From Excoecaria cochinchinensis (Eukaryota > Streptophyta > Magnoliopsida > Malpighiales > Euphorbiaceae), in assembly GCA_947683425.1 (NCBI GenBank), contig CANTUQ010000101.1, positions 29,535,001 through 29,599,000 of the forward strand: 64,000 nt of DNA, written 5' to 3'. Both the position numbers and the translations under genes were made by a program. The notes beneath the pieces were generated by a model. It did no database searches and was not told where the DNA came from. It saw only the letters and a program-made list of their open reading frames with translations. Numbering within the stretch: position 1 is the first letter of the stretch; every line of letters begins with the position of its first letter. This document shows, piece by piece, positions 1-9,822 of this stretch.

Positions 1-1976
1 ACCAGCTCTATGGAGTCCTTCCTCCAGGAATAGGGAACCTTGTCAATTTAAATTTATTAAATATGCATTACCTGATGTTGGGTGGCAATATTCCTGATGG
101 TATTGGCAATCTTGAAAATTTGTTAGAACTTAATTTATCTGGAAACCAGTTGGTAGGAGAAATTCCAGCCTCAATTGGTAATCTCTCTACTTTATATGAT
201 GTGAATTTAAGCCAAAACAACTTATCAGGAAATATTTCTCCTGGTTTGGGAAACTGTAGAGGCTTATTGCGGTTAGATCTTTCTCAAAATGAGCTCCAAG
301 GCTCTATTCCTGCATCGTTATTTAGCCCTGCCTCCATGGTATTCATCAATCTGTCGTCGAACACCCTATCCGGTACCCTTCCATTGAATGTTGGAAACTT
401 GAAACAACTTGAAAGTTTTGACGTCTCCAAGAACAAAGTTTCTGGTGGAATACCAAGTAGTCTTGGATCTTGTATAAGCCTAGTGACGATCCAGATGCAT
501 GGCAATTTTTTGGAGGGGACAATTCCTGAGTCACTTAGTGGATTGAGAGGACTAGATGCTCTGGATCTCTCACATAATAACTTGTCTGGGACAATACCGG
601 AGAGTCTTGGAAGGATTCCATTGCTGCAAATTTTAGATCTCTCTTTCAATGATCTGGAAGGTGAAGTTCCACAAACTCGGGCTTTCAAAAACACTAGTGT
701 TGTTTCTCTTAGTGGAAACACCAAGCTTTGTGGGGGCATACCTGCATTGAAGCTGCATACTTGTATTACCCCACGCTCCAATAAAATAAATTCTCTGGCT
801 ATCAAAGTGAGTGCTCCATTGTTTTTTCTTGGAGTTTGCTTAGCTGTGTTTGTAGGATACATTCTTCTGTGCCACAAGAAGAAAAAGTTGAGCCGTTCTG
901 CATCGCTCAAGAATCACTTTATCAGAATTTCTTACCATGAGCTTGTTCAAGCAACTGATTGTTTCTCTGATGCCAATTTAATTGGCTCTGGTAGCTATGC
1001 TTCAGTATATAAAGGATTTCTTCATGAAATTCAATCTTCAGTTGCCGTGAAAGTTTTCAATCTTCGTCAAAGAGGAGCCTCAAAGAGCTTCATCTCTGAA
1101 TGCAAGGCGCTTAGAAATATCCGACACCGAAATCTCCTGAAGATAATAAGTGTCTGTGCAAGTATAGATTATCAGGGCAATGACTTCAGAGCTGTAATAT
1201 ATGAGTTCATGGCCAGGGGGAGCTTGGAAAGTTGGCTACATCAACAAGAAGTGGAAACTAGTGAGCCTGAATTGAGAAATCTGAATCTTGAGCAGAGACT
1301 AAACATTGCCATTGATGTTGCTTCCGCTGTGGAATATCTTCACTGCCATTGCCAGCCACCAGTAGTCCACAGCGATCTCAAGCCAAGCAATGTTCTTCTT
1401 GACGAAGAAATGGCTGCTCATGTGGGTGATTTTGGGCTTGCTAGAGTTCTTTCTTGGGATTTTAATGGTAGACAAACTGACAAATCTAGTTCAAACATTA
1501 TAAAGGGAACTATTGGATATGTTCCACCAGGTAATAAATTAGTTTTTCGCATATTTCTTCTAATTTGTTGGATACAGTAAAAAATTTTAACCAAGTTCGT
1601 TGCAAATGTATATGCAGAATATGGTATGGGTGAAGAAGCATCCATTCAAGGGGATGTTTACAGCTTTGGAATACTTGTGCTGGAGATGTTTACCGGAAGG
1701 AAACCGACAGATGCCATGTTCCAGGGCGATCTAAACCTTCATTGCTTCACCAGAATGTCATTAGCAGCACGAGTAATGGATGTTGTTGATCAAAAGCTAT
1801 TGCCCGTAAGATTTAGAGAAGAAAAAAAGGTACAGGATTGCTTGGCCTCACTGCTAAGAATTGGAGTTTCGTGTTCTGTGGAGATGCCAAGAGATAGGAT
1901 AGAAATGAGAGACGTTGTAAGGGAACTTCATTTGATAAAGGAAGCCTATATGAAAGAAGATACACGGAAAACATGA
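1..1976 (+). CDS. LRR receptor kinase A (LRR-XII), 5' end outside window
   Basis: Transmembrane receptor-like Ser/Thr kinase of the FLS2/EFR/Xa21 class (closest Arabidopsis type: At3g47570-like). Exon 1 is open from base 3 to 1530, the intron is 1531-1617 (87 nt, GT-AG, acceptor tatatgcag), and exon 2 is 1618-1976. The splice joins phase 1 inside a GAA codon, giving VPP-EYGMGE. Seen in order: about eight LRRs with the LxGxIP pattern, a Cys pair (LCGG...HTC), a membrane helix near bases 800-870 followed by KKKK, then the kinase with glycine loop GSGSYASVYKG, AVKVF lysine, catalytic loop HSDLKPSN (non-RD, Ser where relatives have Cys), DFGLAR and the exon-2 C-lobe. No stop or frameshift is visible. 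The N-terminus lies before base 1, so integrity of the whole gene is unknown. Confidence 0.9.
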
Positions 1977-2134
1977 TGTATACAGGGCAAGACCATCACA
2001 ATTTACAGTCTTTCTTTCGATTTAATAGTTTCTTTGGCACTTTTATTGTTGGTGGTGTGGAAATTTGGTTGTATTCGATGTATACATTGGATATTTAATT
2101 ACCATTTCTATAAATTTAAAAATTTCCTATGCTT

Positions 2135-2573
2135 TTATCGCATATATTTATAAGTTAATACATAAATTAAATTACTATATAACCAAAACAAAGTAACTTA
2201 ATCAACAAATTTTGAAAAAAAAAAAAAAAGCTAAACAATACAATAAAATTATCAAAGTTCAAAAAAGTTTTTATTTTTTTTAGAAGAAAATTTATTGGTA
2301 TGAATTTTATAGCTGTATATATGTCCATGACTTTACATTTAAACTAAATGATAGGATAACAAAATTACAGAATAGGTATAATCGAACATAAGTTTAGTTG
2401 GAGGACTCGATTGCATTGTTTCGATAAGTTTGGGCAAAAAAGATGCATTTTGTTTACCAAACAGCATTTTTTAGCATATTCGTATGTCTTTAAGATTAAA
2501 AGATGTATATTTCAAAAAAAGATTAAAAGATGTACGTCGTTTTACTCCAAACGACAAATTGTTAAGAGACATG
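2135..2573. repeat. Dispersed repeat, copy 1 (pairs with 19805-20216)
   Basis: About 430 bp downstream of gene A matches about 410 bp downstream of gene D at around 90% by eye. It starts near catatatttataagtt and ends near gacaaattgttaagagac, with a few small indels (for example an extra A tract and a duplicated aaaagatgta stretch here). A and D are otherwise from different LRR-RLK subgroups, so this is either a small mobile element or a transferred 3' flank. I see no clear terminal inverted repeats or target duplication. Confidence 0.6.
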
Positions 2574-2990
2574 TGGTCGTTAAACTTGCAATAAATGATC
2601 ACATATTAAAGCCTTGGTAAGAGTCTTAATAGCGAAAATCTATGCTTGTTTTGAATTTTAAAAGCCATTTAATTTCTGCAATTCAAACACCGGATCGAGG
2701 AGAACCCTGCCATTTTCTTCTTCACTTGAAAATTCTAAGCTTGTATTGAATTTTCTTGCCGTTGGTTGATTTCACATCATGAAAGCAAGTTAAATAAGAC
2801 TTTTTGTGGAAAATTTATATGGAAGAGATGGACAACCTAGTCTGGACATTGTATTTTATTTTTTATTTTTCCAAAGTCCTTGAGTATGGTGGGATTGAGT
2901 CATTAAAGCTGAAAGCTTCACCTTTTAATTCATTCTTGACTTATATCCCCATTCAATTCTAGCTCATTGGCTTTAGCTAGAAACATAGCT

Positions 2991-3605
2991 GTAGGGGTGT
3001 GGAAAATTAAACTGAAACCGAAAATCGGCCTAACTCTAAATAGTTCGGTCTAATTAGTCATTACTTTCTCCGTCCCATCAAATTACCACTTTTTACTTAA
3101 ATCACCGTTATTAAAATAATAACTGGTTTGCTAATTTTTATGAAAAATTATACTGAATAGACTAAAATATATTCTCTTAATTTAGGCTATTATAGTAAAA
3201 TGTGTAAAAAAAAGAAACATTAATTAAGTTATTAAATGTTTTATAGACATTATATGAAGAGTGGAGTTGAAAAATATACATTAAATATTATTTTGAATTT
3301 ATCACAATTTGGTAGGACATTTTTTTTTCTTTTAAAAAATGACAATTTGGTGGGACAGAGGGAGTATTATTTAGTTTTTTTGATTTATTCGGTTCAGTCT
3401 AATTAATTTATTTATAATATTTAAATATTATATCAGAATTTTAAATCGATTAGAGAATTAATATCCAACTAGATTAATTCAAATATTAATATTTTATAAT
3501 TTATTGTTTGAATTATTTGTAATTTTGTCGTTCAAATGTATTTAATAGCATAAACATTTAAAGTCCAAAAGCCAAAATAAAAAAACCGAACCGACCTGGC
3601 AGGAA
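2991..3605. mobile_element. Possible decayed hAT-like element containing a Stowaway MITE
   Basis: The left end reads taggggtgtgg followed by aaccgaaa/ttcggt motifs. The right part has ttcggttcag and ends with aaaccgaaccgacc. This is the composition of the two better-defined hAT-type elements at 32687 and 51233. The right terminus and an 8-bp target duplication are not recognisable, so both limits are approximate. Just before it, 2800-2990 resembles the DNA upstream of pseudogene E (27720-27900), showing shared intergenic ancestry. Confidence 0.3.
3062..3366. mobile_element. Stowaway-type MITE (Tc1/mariner)
   Basis: About 305 bp bounded by TA on each side, with imperfect terminal inverted repeats: left actttctccgtcccatcaaa, right (reverse complement) actccctctgtcccaccaaa. 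The ctccgtcccA-type terminus and TA target are the Stowaway signature. It has no coding capacity. A second copy of the same family at 54165-56852 is split by a CACTA element. Confidence 0.75.
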
Positions 3606-3779
3606 TATTTTCATTTGTTTCCGTTCGATTCTCTCCTTAAACTTATATAGTAAAAATTAAAATGTGGCAAAAAAAATTGTGCAGTTTTATTTAATGATCA
3701 GGCACTAATTACCATAAAACATGTGGCAGACGTGAAGACCTTTAAGTCTGAAGTCGATTTTGAGATCTTGTAATTAACC

Positions 3780-4125
3780 TGTCAAATTACGTTGGCGTCC
3801 CAAATGCGATGCCCCACAACACAAGTTGGGCTAACAATGAAACCCACTGCAAAGAAAAGACTAAACGTAGTAATGAATCTGAAGACTTTGATTTATAGTC
3901 CATGTCCACTATCCACCTTGACTTGGACTTTCATCGTCTGTCAATCTAATTTCTGAAGAGAACTGTTCAGGAAAAAAACAAAAAAATGAAGAAAGAAAGA
4001 AAGCTCTGAAATTTCCCATTTTCTTAAACCTACAAGTTTATGTAAGAATTAGATATAATTGAGAGACAACATTTCTTTTTTCATTCTAATAAAACAAGAA
4101 AGAAGAGTTACAGATTAATTATATT
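3780..4125 (+). promoter_or_regulatory. Promoter and leader of gene B
   Basis: This block is conserved with the region upstream of F (pieces at 33750-35210 and 35447-35688) and, more weakly, of D (15360-15480 plus 16358 onward). It contains a W-box-like TTGACT at 3918-3923 in the shared stretch ccaccttgacttggacttt. The position that is a clean TATATAA in F (35594-35600) reads tttatgtaag here. The segment 3838-3895 is the unit amplified into a minisatellite upstream of F. Regulatory function is inferred from conservation only. Confidence 0.45.
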
Positions 4126-4886
4126 ATGAGTATCCAGTTTGTCATTTTGGCCTATGCAATAATTTTCCTGAGCTACATAAGTTCCTGTTGTCTGCTGGGA
4201 TATGCTTCGAAATTCAAGAACGTAACAGACAGAGAAGCATTGATGGCCATCAGTGGTGCAATAACTTCAGATCCAAATGGAGTATTTAACTCGTGGCATG
4301 CTTCTCTTCATTACTGTAACTGGCAAGGAATATCCTGCAGCAGGAAGCATCCTCAAAGGGTGACTGTGCTCGATTTGTCCTCACGGGGTTTGGTCGGTCG
4401 TGCCTCTCCCTATATAGGAAATCTAAGCTACCTCAGGATTATCCTCTTGCAGAACAACACCTTTCATGGTGAAATCCCACCAGAGATTGGGAAGCTAACT
4501 CGATTACGTCTAATCACGCTAGCCAACAATTCTTTCCATGGAGATGCTCCTACAAATCTAACAAGTTGTATAAGCCTGCGGTCTATAAACTTTATTGACA
4601 ACAATCTTGAAGGGAAATTCCCAGTTGAGCTTAGCTCCATACCAAATCTTGCTGCTCTAGGCCTCAGCAAGAACAATTTCCGTGGTAAGATCCCTCCTTC
4701 TGTGGGCAATTTCTCAGCTCTTGAGATGCTTTCTTTAGCATCTTCAAATTTGGAAGGAAACATTCCTGAACAAATTGGTCAGTTGACAAGATTGGAGTTT
4801 CTAACAGTACCATCTAACAATTTGACTGGCACTCTTCCTTCTAGCATCTATAACCTCTCAAAGCTCACGATGCTATCTATGACAAA

Positions 4887-5328
4887 TGTTAGGATCGACG
4901 GGCTATTTAAGTGGTGATTTTATGGCAACAATGAAGAAATAGCCAAAGTAATAAAATAGAAACACACAAAATTTACGTGGTTCGGCAGTGTGCCTACGTC
5001 CACGGGAGGAGAGGAGCAATAAGTTCACTATCGTAAAATAATATTACAAGTGGAGAAAACTCTCAACCCAAAAACCCAAAGAAACCTGCTCACAAAATGC
5101 TCTCTTAATTAGAGCATATACAACTCTCACTACTCTCAAGACTGATATTTTTTTTTTTGATGCCCAGATTAATGAGAATTGAATGCCTTTTATAGGCATA
5201 AAAAAGAACTGTGCCACCGCATGTGCTTACTGTGCCACCGAATTCGGTGGCAACAATTATTGACAAAGAAATAAAAAACAAAAGCAACAATCTTTGACAA
5301 AGGAAAACATTCAAGGCATATAACGACA
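4887..5328 (-). repeat. Copia LTR, 3' LTR in element orientation
   Basis: 442 bp beginning tgttaggatc and ending taacgaca on the plus strand; same length as, and identical by eye to, 9381-9822. It is preceded by ACAAA (4882-4886) and followed by ACAAA (5329-5333). That second ACAAA belongs to a duplicated copy of the flank of the other LTR. Confidence 0.92.
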
Positions 5329-5546
5329 ACAAACAATCGAATGGAGGGAAATCTGGCACCAGATATTGGCTTCAAGTTACCAAACCTTCAAAAACTTTTT
5401 CTTGCAATAAATCAATTCACTGGTTTCATCCCCAGCTCCTTATCAAATGCTTCTCAGCTTCAGTTCATCACCTTTTCCTTTAACAGGTTTAGCGGACCCA
5501 TACCTATTGAATTAGGAAGGTTAATGAACCTGAAAGATCTACATCT
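5329..5546 (+). repeat. Misplaced 218-bp duplicate of gene B exon 1
   Basis: Identical by eye to 9823-10040: it encodes the same LRR segment beginning MEGNLAPDIGF and ending near NLKDLHL, then changes abruptly to copia pol at base 5547. Together with the preceding LTR it forms a 660-bp direct duplication (4887-5546 = 9381-10040). At the junction, gatctacatct is the end of the LRR copy and tctgcttacaac is read by pol as an Arg codon in antisense, so about 3 bp could be shared microhomology. Confidence 0.9.
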
Positions 5547-8500
5547 GCTTACAACACTAACTGCATGAGAAATATCAGGTCGAGTACATACCATGGCATA
5601 CATCAGACTGCCTACTGCACTGGAGTATGGAATATGATCCATGTACTTCTGCTCTTCATCTGTTTGTGGTGACTGTATAACTGAAAGCTTGAAATGAGAA
5701 GCTAATGGAGTACTTACAGACTTTGCATCTTTCATGCCAAAATGCTCTAGAACTTTCTCAACATATTTCTTTTGAGTGAGGAACAACTTTCCTGCTTTCC
5801 TGTCCCTTTGAATCTCCATTCCAAGAATCTTCTTTGCTGCTCCAAGATCTTTCATCTCAAACTCTTTACTTAGCAAGACTTTCAGCTTCTCAACTTCAGA
5901 AGTATTCTTTGCAGCAATCAACATATCATCAACATATAATAATAAATATATGAATGATCCATCAACTAACCTTCTGAAGTAAACACAATTATCATAATTA
6001 CTCCTTGAAAAATTATTACTAATCATGAAGGAGTCAAACCTCTTATACCACTGCCTGGGTGACTGCTTAAGGCCGTATAGAGATTTCATCAACAAACAAA
6101 CATGGTCCTCCTTGCCTTCAACCTTGAAACCTTCTGGCTGTTGCATGTAAATTTGCTCTTCAAGGTCACCATGTAGAAAAACAGTTTTGACATCTAACTG
6201 CTCCAGTTCTAAGTCATACTTAGCCACCATAGCCAGCAACATGCGAATGGAACAATGTTTTACAACTGGTGAGAATACATCATTGAAATCCACACCTTGA
6301 ACTTGCTTGAATCCCTTTGCAACTAGGCGAACTTTGAATCTTGCTTCTTCGATGCCTGGGTTGCCTTCCTTCTTCTTGAAAACCCATTTGCAGTCGATAA
6401 TCTTCTTTCCTTTTGGTGGTCTAATGAGCTCCCAAGTGCCATTCTTATGCAATGACTCCATTTCTTCTTGCATAGCTATCAACCATCTATCTGAGTTGGC
6501 TCCTGAAATGGCTTCTGAATATGTGGATGGCTCTTCAACATTGTTGATCTCCTCAGCTGCTGACAAAGCATAAGCCACCAAATCTGCATAATCGGTATAT
6601 TTTGTTGGCTTCTTTATCTCTCTCCTTTCTCTATCTTTGGCAATAGAGTATGGCTGCTCCTGATCAACTGAGTTAGGATCTGAATCACCTTGCTGAGAGC
6701 TGGATGGTTGTGAATTTGACTGCGAAGTAGAATCTTGCTGAGCAGGATAATCTTCAACATCCATCTCTTGTCTTTGACTGGCCTCCACCTGCTTATTAGA
6801 ACTGCAAGGTACTAATACTTCATTTTTCGAGTGAAGCATAGAACCTTCATCAAATGTGACATCTCTGCTGATTATAACTTTGGATGATTTGGGACACCAA
6901 AGTTTATATCCTTTCACTCCTGATGGATATCCTAGAAAAATGCACTTCTTCGCCCTTGGTGCTAACTTGCCATCATTGACGTGCATGTATGCTGGACAGC
7001 CAAATATTCTCAAATTTGAATAATCTGCAGGTTTGCCAGACCAAGCTTCCTCTGGAGTCTTGAAACCAATTGGAACTGATGGAGAGCGATTGACTAAATA
7101 GCAAGCAGTTGAGACAGCTTCTGCCCAGAAACTCTTTGGTAATCCAGCATTTGAAAGCATACACCTTGCTTTCTCAATGAGGGTTCTGTTCATCCGTTCA
7201 GCAACTCCATTTTGTTGGGGTGTCATTCGAACTGTGTGATGCCTCACAATGCCTTCATTTTTACAGAAGTCATTGAACTCACCAGCACAAAACTCCAAGC
7301 CATTATCTGTTCTCAGCCTCTTTATTTGCCTTCCTGTCTGCTTCTCAATCATGGTTTTCCATTGTTTGAATGTGGAAAACACCTGATCCTTGTGTTTAAG
7401 AAAGTAAACCCAAACCTTCCTCGAGAAGTCGTCGATGAAGACAAGCATATATCTGGCACCACCTTTTGATGGAACTTGTGATGGCCCCCATAGATCAGAA
7501 TGGATATAATCCAAAGTACCTTTGGTTGTGTGGGTACCTGTGCTGAAACTGACACGTTTTTGCTTTCCGAAAATACAGTGCTCGCAAAAATCAAGCTTGC
7601 TAGTATTTTGTCCACACAAAAGACCCTTTTTGCTTAACAGGGTTAAGCCTTTCTCGCTCATATGGCCTAATCTCATATGCCATAATTTGGTGACGTCGGT
7701 TTCAGACATTTGAGTAGTAATTACAGCAGCAGCTCCTGTAACTGTGGTTCCTTGTAGGAGATAAAGTCTTCCAAACAGTTTAGCCTTCATCACCACCAGA
7801 GCACCTTTGCTAACTTTCATGACTCCACCTTCGCTTGTGTATTTGCACCCATTAGCATCAAGAGTGCCCAAAGAGATGAGATTTTTCTTCATGTCAGGAG
7901 CATGGCGAACGTCTGTCAAAGTTCGTACCACGCCATCATGCATCTTGATTCGGATTGTGCCCTTGCCAATAACTTTGCAAGCTGCATCGTTGCCCATCAA
8001 AACAACTCCACCTGCAAAAGATTCATATGTGGAGAACCAGTCCCTATTGGGACATATGTGATAAGAGCAACCTGAATCCATAATCCAATCATCTTTAAAC
8101 CTGCACATTTCATTGTTAGTGACTAAAAGAATATCAGATGTGGACTCATCTTCGGCAATACTAGCTTCGGCGGATTTTTCCCTTCTTTCTTCAGTTGATT
8201 GTTTATTTTTCAACTTATAACAATCAGCTTTAATGTGCCCCTTTTTATGACAATAGTTACATATCAAATTCTTATATCTAGATTTTGACCTAGACCTACT
8301 ACTGCCATAACTCTTGTTTTTAGACCTGCCTCTAGCAACAAGGCCTTCTGCTACATTATCATCTTTACTACCGACTATTCCTCTGTCAATTATAATTTTA
8401 GAGAGTAAAGCTGTCTTAACCTCCGCCAAAGACACACTATCTTTTCCATAAAGCATTGTGTCCCTAAAACTTTTATGTGACGGTGGTAATGAACACAACA

Positions 8501-8942
8501 ATTTCAAAGCAGCATTTTCATCATCAACTTTAGCACCCACATTTTCTAAACTTACTAAAATTGATGTATATTCTTCCAGATAGGTTTTAATAGAAGTACC
8601 TTCCTGCATTTGAAATGTGTAGAACCGCGTCATGTGGTACAGCTTGTCGGTCAGGGTTTTGGACATGTACAAGGACTCCAGCTTCGCCCATAAGCCAGCT
8701 GCTGTATCTTCATTGATGACCTCCTGAAGAACTTCATTAGACAAACAGAGCTGAATCGTGGAAACTGCCTTGTTGATGATCTCCTCCTTCTTTTCTTCAT
8801 TCATTGACTCCGGCATTCTATTCTTCCCCAATAGAGCTTTTTCAAGCCCATTCTGAATTAAGATGGCGCGCATCTTAATCTTCCACAAAGAGAAATTTAT
8901 GTTGCGATCAAATTTCTCAATATCAAATCTTGTAGTTGCCAT
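5547..8942 (-). pseudogene. Copia gag-pol polyprotein, lacking the RNase H end
   Basis: Single open frame on the minus strand; the best start is the ATG at 8942. An upstream in-frame start at 8984 adds 14 residues ending in EA before MATTRF. Order seen: gag with WxxKM near the N-terminus, zinc knuckle CNYCHKKGHIKADC, aspartic protease DSGCSYH, GAG-pre-integrase (LWHMRLGHMS with the HHCC pattern), integrase core (DLWG, DDFSRK, RTDNG, NGVAERMN), reverse transcriptase with YVDDM. The frame stays open through RT and stops being copia at base 5547. The 29 residues the ORF adds beyond that are antisense LRR DNA. Without RNase H and a polypurine tract it should not be able to replicate alone. Order INT before RT is diagnostic of copia. 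Confidence 0.92.
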
Positions 8943-8987
8943 TGCTTCAATCACAGACTTCTTTTGATCAAAAATAGCTCTCACTAT

Positions 8988-9077
8988 GAACAGTACCGTA
9001 TATGTGAACAGTACCGTATATGTGAACAGTACCGTATATGTGAACAGTACCGTATATGTGAACAGTACCTGAATAGT
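8988..9077. repeat. 18-bp tandem repeat in the copia leader
   Basis: Five copies of gaacagtaccgtatatgt starting at 8988, 9006, 9024, 9042 and 9060, then degenerate agtatctgctacagtatcc-like repeats to about 9160. It lies between the primer site and the gag start, in the 5' untranslated leader of the element. Confidence 0.85.
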
Positions 9078-9365
9078 ATCTGCTACAGTACCAGAAGAGT
9101 ATCCGATACAGTATCCTCTGAACAGTATCTGCTACAGTATCCTGAATAGTATTTCAGCGAAAACCATGCAAAATGCAAATGCAAAATTTGCACTTTGAAT
9201 AGTATCACTATTCACCAAATTTCACGTTTTACACCCGTTTTCGAAACGGATCGTACCGAAAAATTCCTTATATTTTTCTCGTCCCGGCACTATAATTGTT
9301 TCTCCAAAATTCGCTACTTTTCCGGACAGCAATTCCAATGCAGTGTGAAAAATAGCCGAACCAAA

Positions 9366-9377
9366 GCTCTGATACCA
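9366..9377 (-). other. Copia primer binding site (initiator Met tRNA)
   Basis: On the minus strand TGGTATCAGAGC starts 3 nt after the end of the 5' LTR. It is complementary to the 3' end of plant initiator methionine tRNA, the usual copia primer, and fixes the element's orientation. Confidence 0.92.
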
Positions 9378-9380
9378 ATT

Positions 9381-9822
9381 TGTTAGGATCGACGGGCTAT
9401 TTAAGTGGTGATTTTATGGCAACAATGAAGAAATAGCCAAAGTAATAAAATAGAAACACACAAAATTTACGTGGTTCGGCAGTGTGCCTACGTCCACGGG
9501 AGGAGAGGAGCAATAAGTTCACTATCGTAAAATAATATTACAAGTGGAGAAAACTCTCAACCCAAAAACCCAAAGAAACCTGCTCACAAAATGCTCTCTT
9601 AATTAGAGCATATACAACTCTCACTACTCTCAAGACTGATATTTTTTTTTTTGATGCCCAGATTAATGAGAATTGAATGCCTTTTATAGGCATAAAAAAG
9701 AACTGTGCCACCGCATGTGCTTACTGTGCCACCGAATTCGGTGGCAACAATTATTGACAAAGAAATAAAAAACAAAAGCAACAATCTTTGACAAAGGAAA
9801 ACATTCAAGGCATATAACGACA
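9381..9822 (-). repeat. Copia LTR, 5' LTR in element orientation
   Basis: 442 bp, TG...CA, adjacent to the primer site on one side and to ACAAA (9823-9827) plus gene B exon on the other. Identical by eye to 4887-5328, including the 11-T tract. This LTR and its host flank are the likely source of the duplicated block at 4887-5546. Confidence 0.92.

Larger units (their letters stand above)
4887..9822 (-). mobile_element. Ty1/copia LTR retrotransposon (Tork/TNT1-like), rearranged at its 3' end
   Basis: Inserted antisense to gene B. Two 442-bp LTRs (4887-5328 and 9381-9822), both TG...CA on the plus strand, look identical. A 5-bp target duplication ACAAA lies at 4882-4886 and 9823-9827. The uninterrupted homologous site in pseudogene E (near 28610, gacaaacaatcgaatgg) confirms the insertion point. 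Primer site, gag-pol frame and two LTRs are present, but between the 3' LTR and pol the last part of pol (RNase H) and the polypurine tract are missing. In their place is a second copy of 218 bp of gene B exon (5329-5546). Apparent LTR identity implies recent activity or recent LTR conversion. Confidence 0.93.

Noticed and set aside
1531..1580. Exon 1 ORF tails running into the intron (A, B, D, F, H)
   Set aside because: The extensions after VPPG or APPG are intron translation; conserved splice sites and the family C-lobe in exon 2 show the true structure.
5460..5546. C-terminal tail of the copia ORF (29 residues)
   Set aside because: It is the antisense of the duplicated LRR exon, read by chance after the junction at 5547; not a pol domain.
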